Below are positions 22,323 to 24,563 of a stretch of 24,563 nucleotides of DNA, piece after piece (the stretch's first letter is position 1; the number at the start of each line of letters is the position of its first letter). This DNA comes from Candidatus Parcubacteria bacterium. Lineage in GTDB: Bacteria > Patescibacteriota > Minisyncoccia > Phycocordibacterales > SBAW01. The position numbers and the translations under genes were made by a program. Below the pieces are notes generated by a model. It made no database searches. It was not told the origin of the DNA and saw only the letters and a list, made by a program, of their open reading frames with translations. The stretch is from NCBI GenBank assembly GCA_019661855.1, contig JAIFWM010000003.1:1-24563 (forward strand), in the 5' to 3' direction.

Positions 22323-23720
22323 TTAGTGTGAATTGTTTACAAGACTTAGTGCATAGTCAGGCCACCAGGTGCCTGCATTAGGACCACCATTGCAGTTGCC
22401 ATCGGACTCGCCAGGTGTTTTAAGCCACAGGTACGCGTCGATTGATGCATTACCGGTCGAGAATGTAGGGCTCTTCCCTATCGCACGACCTGAAGGGTTA
22501 CACCACTCGCCACTTGAGCCATTGCCATTGCGCGAAGTGTCTACAATATAGTGTGCACCACCAAGTTTGTTGCTTAAGTCTCCACCGAATGCGTTTTCAA
22601 CATCGATTGAATCGAAGTTAGAGACGTTGAGTGCAAAGCCATCTGCTGCAGCTATCCCCGCTTGGGTGAGACGAGTTGCCATAGTCGTAGCGTCTATCCA
22701 ACCAGCGTGACCTGCGTCTAGGTAAACCTTGGTACCAGGATTGCTTTTGAGAGTTTTCATCGCGGTGTTAAGCATGAGCATGCGATCGGCCTGACCTTGT
22801 GCATCAAGACAGGTAATACCTGCAAGTGCGTCGGGTTCTAAGACTACGATTGCATTATTGCTTCCGATGCCTTTGGTGAGCGACACAATCCATTGTAGGT
22901 ACGCATCACGCGAAGCAACACCACCTGCTGAATAGCCACCGCAGTCACGACCAGGAATGTTGTATGCAATGAATACGGGGGTCTTACCCTGCGCATCGTT
23001 CATAACTTTTGCGACTGTTTGTTCAACATCTCCACTCCAGCTACCTAGCCATTGTGCAGATGGGGTTTGTGCAAGTACATCCATACTAGCTGCGTCGTTA
23101 GGGCGCGAGGCACGCCACTCTGCTGCCTGTTTGGCTGCAGGAGAATTAGCGCTGACATAGAGCGAAGAGCTTATGTCACTTTTTTGTAAGGTTACTTTTG
23201 CGGGAGCTACAGCAACTTTGACCTCTGGCTGCTTTGCCTCTGCTATCGTAGTTTCAACTTTAATAGGCTCTACAGAACTTTTTACTTCGACAGAAGGCTC
23301 GCCATTGTCGACATAGATATCAACCGAGTTTTCAGCTATCGTCTGGCCATTTTGTTCGGCAATAAAGTTCACATGATACGGCCCACTGCCGTGCCAGCTC
23401 CAGCCATTAAGATCAACTGCAGCCTCTTTATGCGGGTAATCCTTCGAATTGTTGTCCATGTGGTTACGCACTCCCCCATCGACTTGCCAATACATTTCAT
23501 ACTGGTCTGTAGAGATTCCCTCAACCATTGCCTTAAACGGCTGCAAACCTTGCATGTGTTTGCCACTCTCCGGCCACCACACATTGACGCTGGAGGCACG
23601 AGCGAAACTCCACTCTAGAGTTAGAGGACTAAATAAACTAAACACAATTACAAATAAAGTGAGAACAAAAAAAGTCTTCGCGTACGGAGACTTTATTATT
23701 ATCTGGTTTCCCAATTGCAT
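22323..23720 (-). CDS. Secreted GH6-family cellulase (beta-1,4-glucanase)
   Basis: A 465-aa exported protein from the ATG at 23718-23720. The signal peptide or anchor is at about residues 12-40 (KTFFVLTLFVIVFSLF, then FARAS). A beta-rich domain (45-135, with Trp-rich VNVWWPESGKHM and YEMYWQVDGGVRN) and a Val/Lys/Glu linker (SVEPIKVETTIAEAKQPEVK) lead to a GH6 catalytic domain. GH6 landmarks are AYNIPGRDCGGYSAGG near 255 (Asp of the RDC motif), VVLEPDALAG near 295 (general acid Asp), LDAGHAGW, DTSRNGNGSSGEWCNPSGRAIG and WLKTPGESDGNC near 433. GH6 enzymes cut beta-1,4-glucan with inversion. A TTG at 23760-23762 is an alternative start. With GH8 and the BcsA-like synthase nearby it probably belongs to polymer processing. 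Confidence 0.96.
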   Translation of the reverse strand: MQLGNQIIIKSPYAKTFFVLTLFVIVFSLFSPLTLEWSFARASSVNVWWPESGKHMQGLQPFKAMVEGISTDQYEMYWQVDGGVRNHMDNNSKDYPHKEAAVDLNGWSWHGSGPYHVNFIAEQNGQTIAENSVDIYVDNGEPSVEVKSSVEPIKVETTIAEAKQPEVKVAVAPAKVTLQKSDISSSLYVSANSPAAKQAAEWRASRPNDAASMDVLAQTPSAQWLGSWSGDVEQTVAKVMNDAQGKTPVFIAYNIPGRDCGGYSAGGVASRDAYLQWIVSLTKGIGSNNAIVVLEPDALAGITCLDAQGQADRMLMLNTAMKTLKSNPGTKVYLDAGHAGWIDATTMATRLTQAGIAAADGFALNVSNFDSIDVENAFGGDLSNKLGGAHYIVDTSRNGNGSSGEWCNPSGRAIGKSPTFSTGNASIDAYLWLKTPGESDGNCNGGPNAGTWWPDYALSLVNNSH

Positions 23721-23868
23721 GAGCGCCGTTGATGCTACCCTACACTGTGCAATTGACCGCAACCGACTTCGTATCCTCTAATGAAAATTTCCTGAAATGT
23801 TTTTAGTTTGCACTACATTTTTTCTTCATGAACAAAAGTGACGCTTTCACGCATGTGGATTGTTTACC

Positions 23869-23896
23869 CTTTACAAATGAGAGATATACTAGGAGC
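23869..23896 (+). promoter_or_regulatory. Promoter with -10 six nt before the iron-permease-like ATG
   Basis: TATACT (23885-23890) is followed by AGGAGC and the ATG at 23897. TTTACC at 23863-23868 is a possible -35 with a 16-bp spacer. AGGAG could also act as a very close Shine-Dalgarno site. This supports the internal ATG over an upstream ATG at 23828, which would lie 5' of the promoter. Confidence 0.55.
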
Positions 23897-24295
23897 ATGA
23901 ACAACGTATTTCATTTTATTGCCCACAAGACGAGTAATATCATGGGCTCTTCTTGGGCATTTATAGTAGCTTTAGCTATTGTTGTTGGATGGGCAATAAC
24001 AGGGCCGTGGTTTGGCTATTCAGACACATGGCAGCTCTTTATTAATACCGGCACCACAGTACTCACCTTCCTCATGGTCTTTTTGATTCAAAATACTCAA
24101 AACCGCGACGCACATGCAGTACACCTTAAACTTGACGAGCTTATTAAAGCGATAGGCCCTGCGCGTAACAGACTTATCGATATAGAGGATATGGAGGATG
24201 AGGAGTTAGAAAAGTTTGAGCTCGAATTTAAAAAACTGCGCGAACGCTTGGACGCTCGTAAACGTCCTTCGCAGCACCAACATCCGCACCTATAA
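23897..24295 (+). CDS. Low-affinity iron permease-like small membrane protein
   Basis: A 132-aa protein with two membrane helices, SSWAFIVALAIVVGWAITGPWF (about 17-38) and INTGTTVLTFLMVFLIQN (about 49-66), then NTQNRDAHAVHLKLDELIKA and an acidic-to-basic coiled-coil-like tail (EDEELEKFELEFKKLRERLDARKR). It matches the bacterial low-affinity iron permease family (PF04120 type), whose transport role is not well established. The start at 23897 is preferred over 23828 because the extra 23 residues lack similarity and the promoter-like TATACT lies between them. The last 86 bp of the coiled-coil region are repeated in inverted orientation at the window end. Confidence 0.82.
   Translation: MNNVFHFIAHKTSNIMGSSWAFIVALAIVVGWAITGPWFGYSDTWQLFINTGTTVLTFLMVFLIQNTQNRDAHAVHLKLDELIKAIGPARNRLIDIEDMEDEELEKFELEFKKLRERLDARKRPSQHQHPHL
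24193..24278. repeat. Inverted repeat, left arm (86 bp, identical)
   Basis: Bases 24193-24278 are identical, in reverse complement, to 24478-24563. The match breaks exactly after the codons for SQH and its other end is hidden by the window edge. Confidence 0.95.
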
Positions 24296-24298
24296 ATC

Positions 24299-24326
24299 AA
24301 AAAAGACTCCCTAGGGAGTCTTTTTT
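24299..24326. terminator. Bidirectional intrinsic terminator
   Basis: A perfect 28-nt palindrome: GACTCC-CTAG-GGAGTC with A6 before and T6 after, so both strands give a hairpin plus T-run. It ends the iron-permease-like gene on plus and tRNA-Asp on minus. Confidence 0.93.
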
Positions 24327-24333
24327 GATGATG

Positions 24334-24407
24334 CGCGAGGGACGGGACTTGAACCCGCAACCTCCGCCGTGACAGGGCGGCGCTCTAACCAGTTGAGCTA
24401 CCCCCGC
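24334..24407 (-). tRNA. tRNA-Asp (anticodon GUC)
   Basis: Minus-strand cloverleaf: acceptor GCGGGGG/CCCTCGC (one G-T pair), D arm GCTC/GAGC, anticodon stem CCGCC/GGCGG with loop CTGTCAC (anticodon GTC), T arm GCGGG/CCCGT with loop TTCAAGT. Discriminator G; CCA is not encoded. It lies between the two inverted copies of the iron-permease gene end. Confidence 0.96.
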
Positions 24408-24457
24408 ATAAGGGGAAACATGAAGATTCTAGCGCAAAAAGGAGAATTTTGAAAGCA

Positions 24458-24563
24458 TTAAATCTGGTGGGGTGGACGGTGCTGCGAAGGACGTTTACGA
24501 GCGTCCAAGCGTTCGCGCAGTTTTTTAAATTCGAGCTCAAACTTTTCTAACTCCTCATCCTCC
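24458..24563 (-). CDS. Second iron-permease-like gene, 3' end only
   Basis: Read on the minus strand the last 106 bases encode EDEELEKFELEFKKLRERLD, then ARKRPSQHRPPHQI and a TAA stop at 24458-24460. The first 28 residues are identical to the end of the plus-strand iron-permease-like protein, and only the last six residues differ. The 5' part lies beyond the window. It is convergent with the first copy and upstream of tRNA-Asp, 50 bp away on the same strand. Confidence 0.8.
   Translation of the reverse strand, partial: EDEELEKFELEFKKLRERLDARKRPSQHRPPHQI
24478..24563. repeat. Inverted repeat, right arm (86 bp, continues off window)
   Basis: Reverse complement of 24193-24278 with no mismatch, reaching the last base of the window. 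The 199-bp space between arms holds the terminator and tRNA-Asp. Confidence 0.95.

Noticed and set aside
23721..23762. TTG start extending the GH6 protein by 14 residues
   Set aside because: The first ATG (23720) gives a good signal peptide directly; the extra residues add nothing recognisable.
23828..23896. Upstream ATG for the iron-permease-like gene
   Set aside because: The added 23 residues do not look like the family, and a TATACT promoter-like hexamer lies between this ATG and the better one at 23897.

Overview
The window looks like a chromosomal piece of a Candidatus Patescibacteria (CPR) bacterium, probably Parcubacteria-like. The reasons are compact, AT-leaning genes, very short spacers, few clear Shine-Dalgarno sites, tRNA genes without an encoded CCA end, many small membrane proteins, and a mix of housekeeping genes (ftsEX, prfB, pyrG) with envelope and glycan genes. 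TGA is used as a stop and a release factor 2 gene is present, so the standard bacterial code applies. The taxonomic call is inference from gene content; no marker phylogeny was possible.

Layout. 1-6754 is read on the minus strand: an FKBP-type isomerase and a secreted HExxH metalloprotease with Ig-like repeats; two small membrane proteins, one DedA/VTT-like; then a tight trio of GT4 glycosyltransferase, glycogen-debranching-like glucosidase and a GH18 protein cut by the window edge. 6888-8321 is on the plus strand: tRNA-Gln, a methyltransferase, a His-tailed PspC protein, a structured non-coding stretch and a 53-residue KGG-repeat stress protein, closed by a strong bidirectional terminator. 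8371-9803 (minus) holds a CapA-like protein and an unrecognised membrane protein built from an exact 72-residue internal duplication. 9845-10528 (plus) is a queuosine-precursor-transporter-like protein. 10473-14906 (minus) is tRNA-Thr(GGU), tRNA-Thr(CGU), prfB, ftsE, ftsX, pyrG.

15092-20970 (plus) is an exopolysaccharide operon: GT2-GtrA fusion, Pro/Thr-rich tail-anchored protein, membrane-anchored GH8 glucanase, BcsA-like processive synthase, and a GT39/PMT-like membrane glycosyltransferase. A secreted GH6 cellulase lies beyond it on the opposite strand (22323-23720). Together they suggest synthesis and trimming of a cellulose-like beta-glucan without recognisable BcsB, BcsC or PilZ parts. 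Between the operon and the GH6 gene sits a REP-associated tyrosine transposase (RAYT) with three copies of a near-identical perfect palindrome, plus a GNAT-like gene.

The right edge (23897-24563) has a low-affinity iron-permease-like gene, a terminator, tRNA-Asp, and the start of a second, inverted copy of the iron-permease gene: an 86-bp perfect inverted repeat that runs off the window.

A recurring regulatory pattern is a -10-like hexamer (TAnnnT, often TATACT) exactly 6 or 7 nt before the start codon of seven genes. This is what leaderless transcription would look like. prfB starts only 2 nt after a tRNA-Thr gene, which would also give a nearly leaderless message after tRNA processing.
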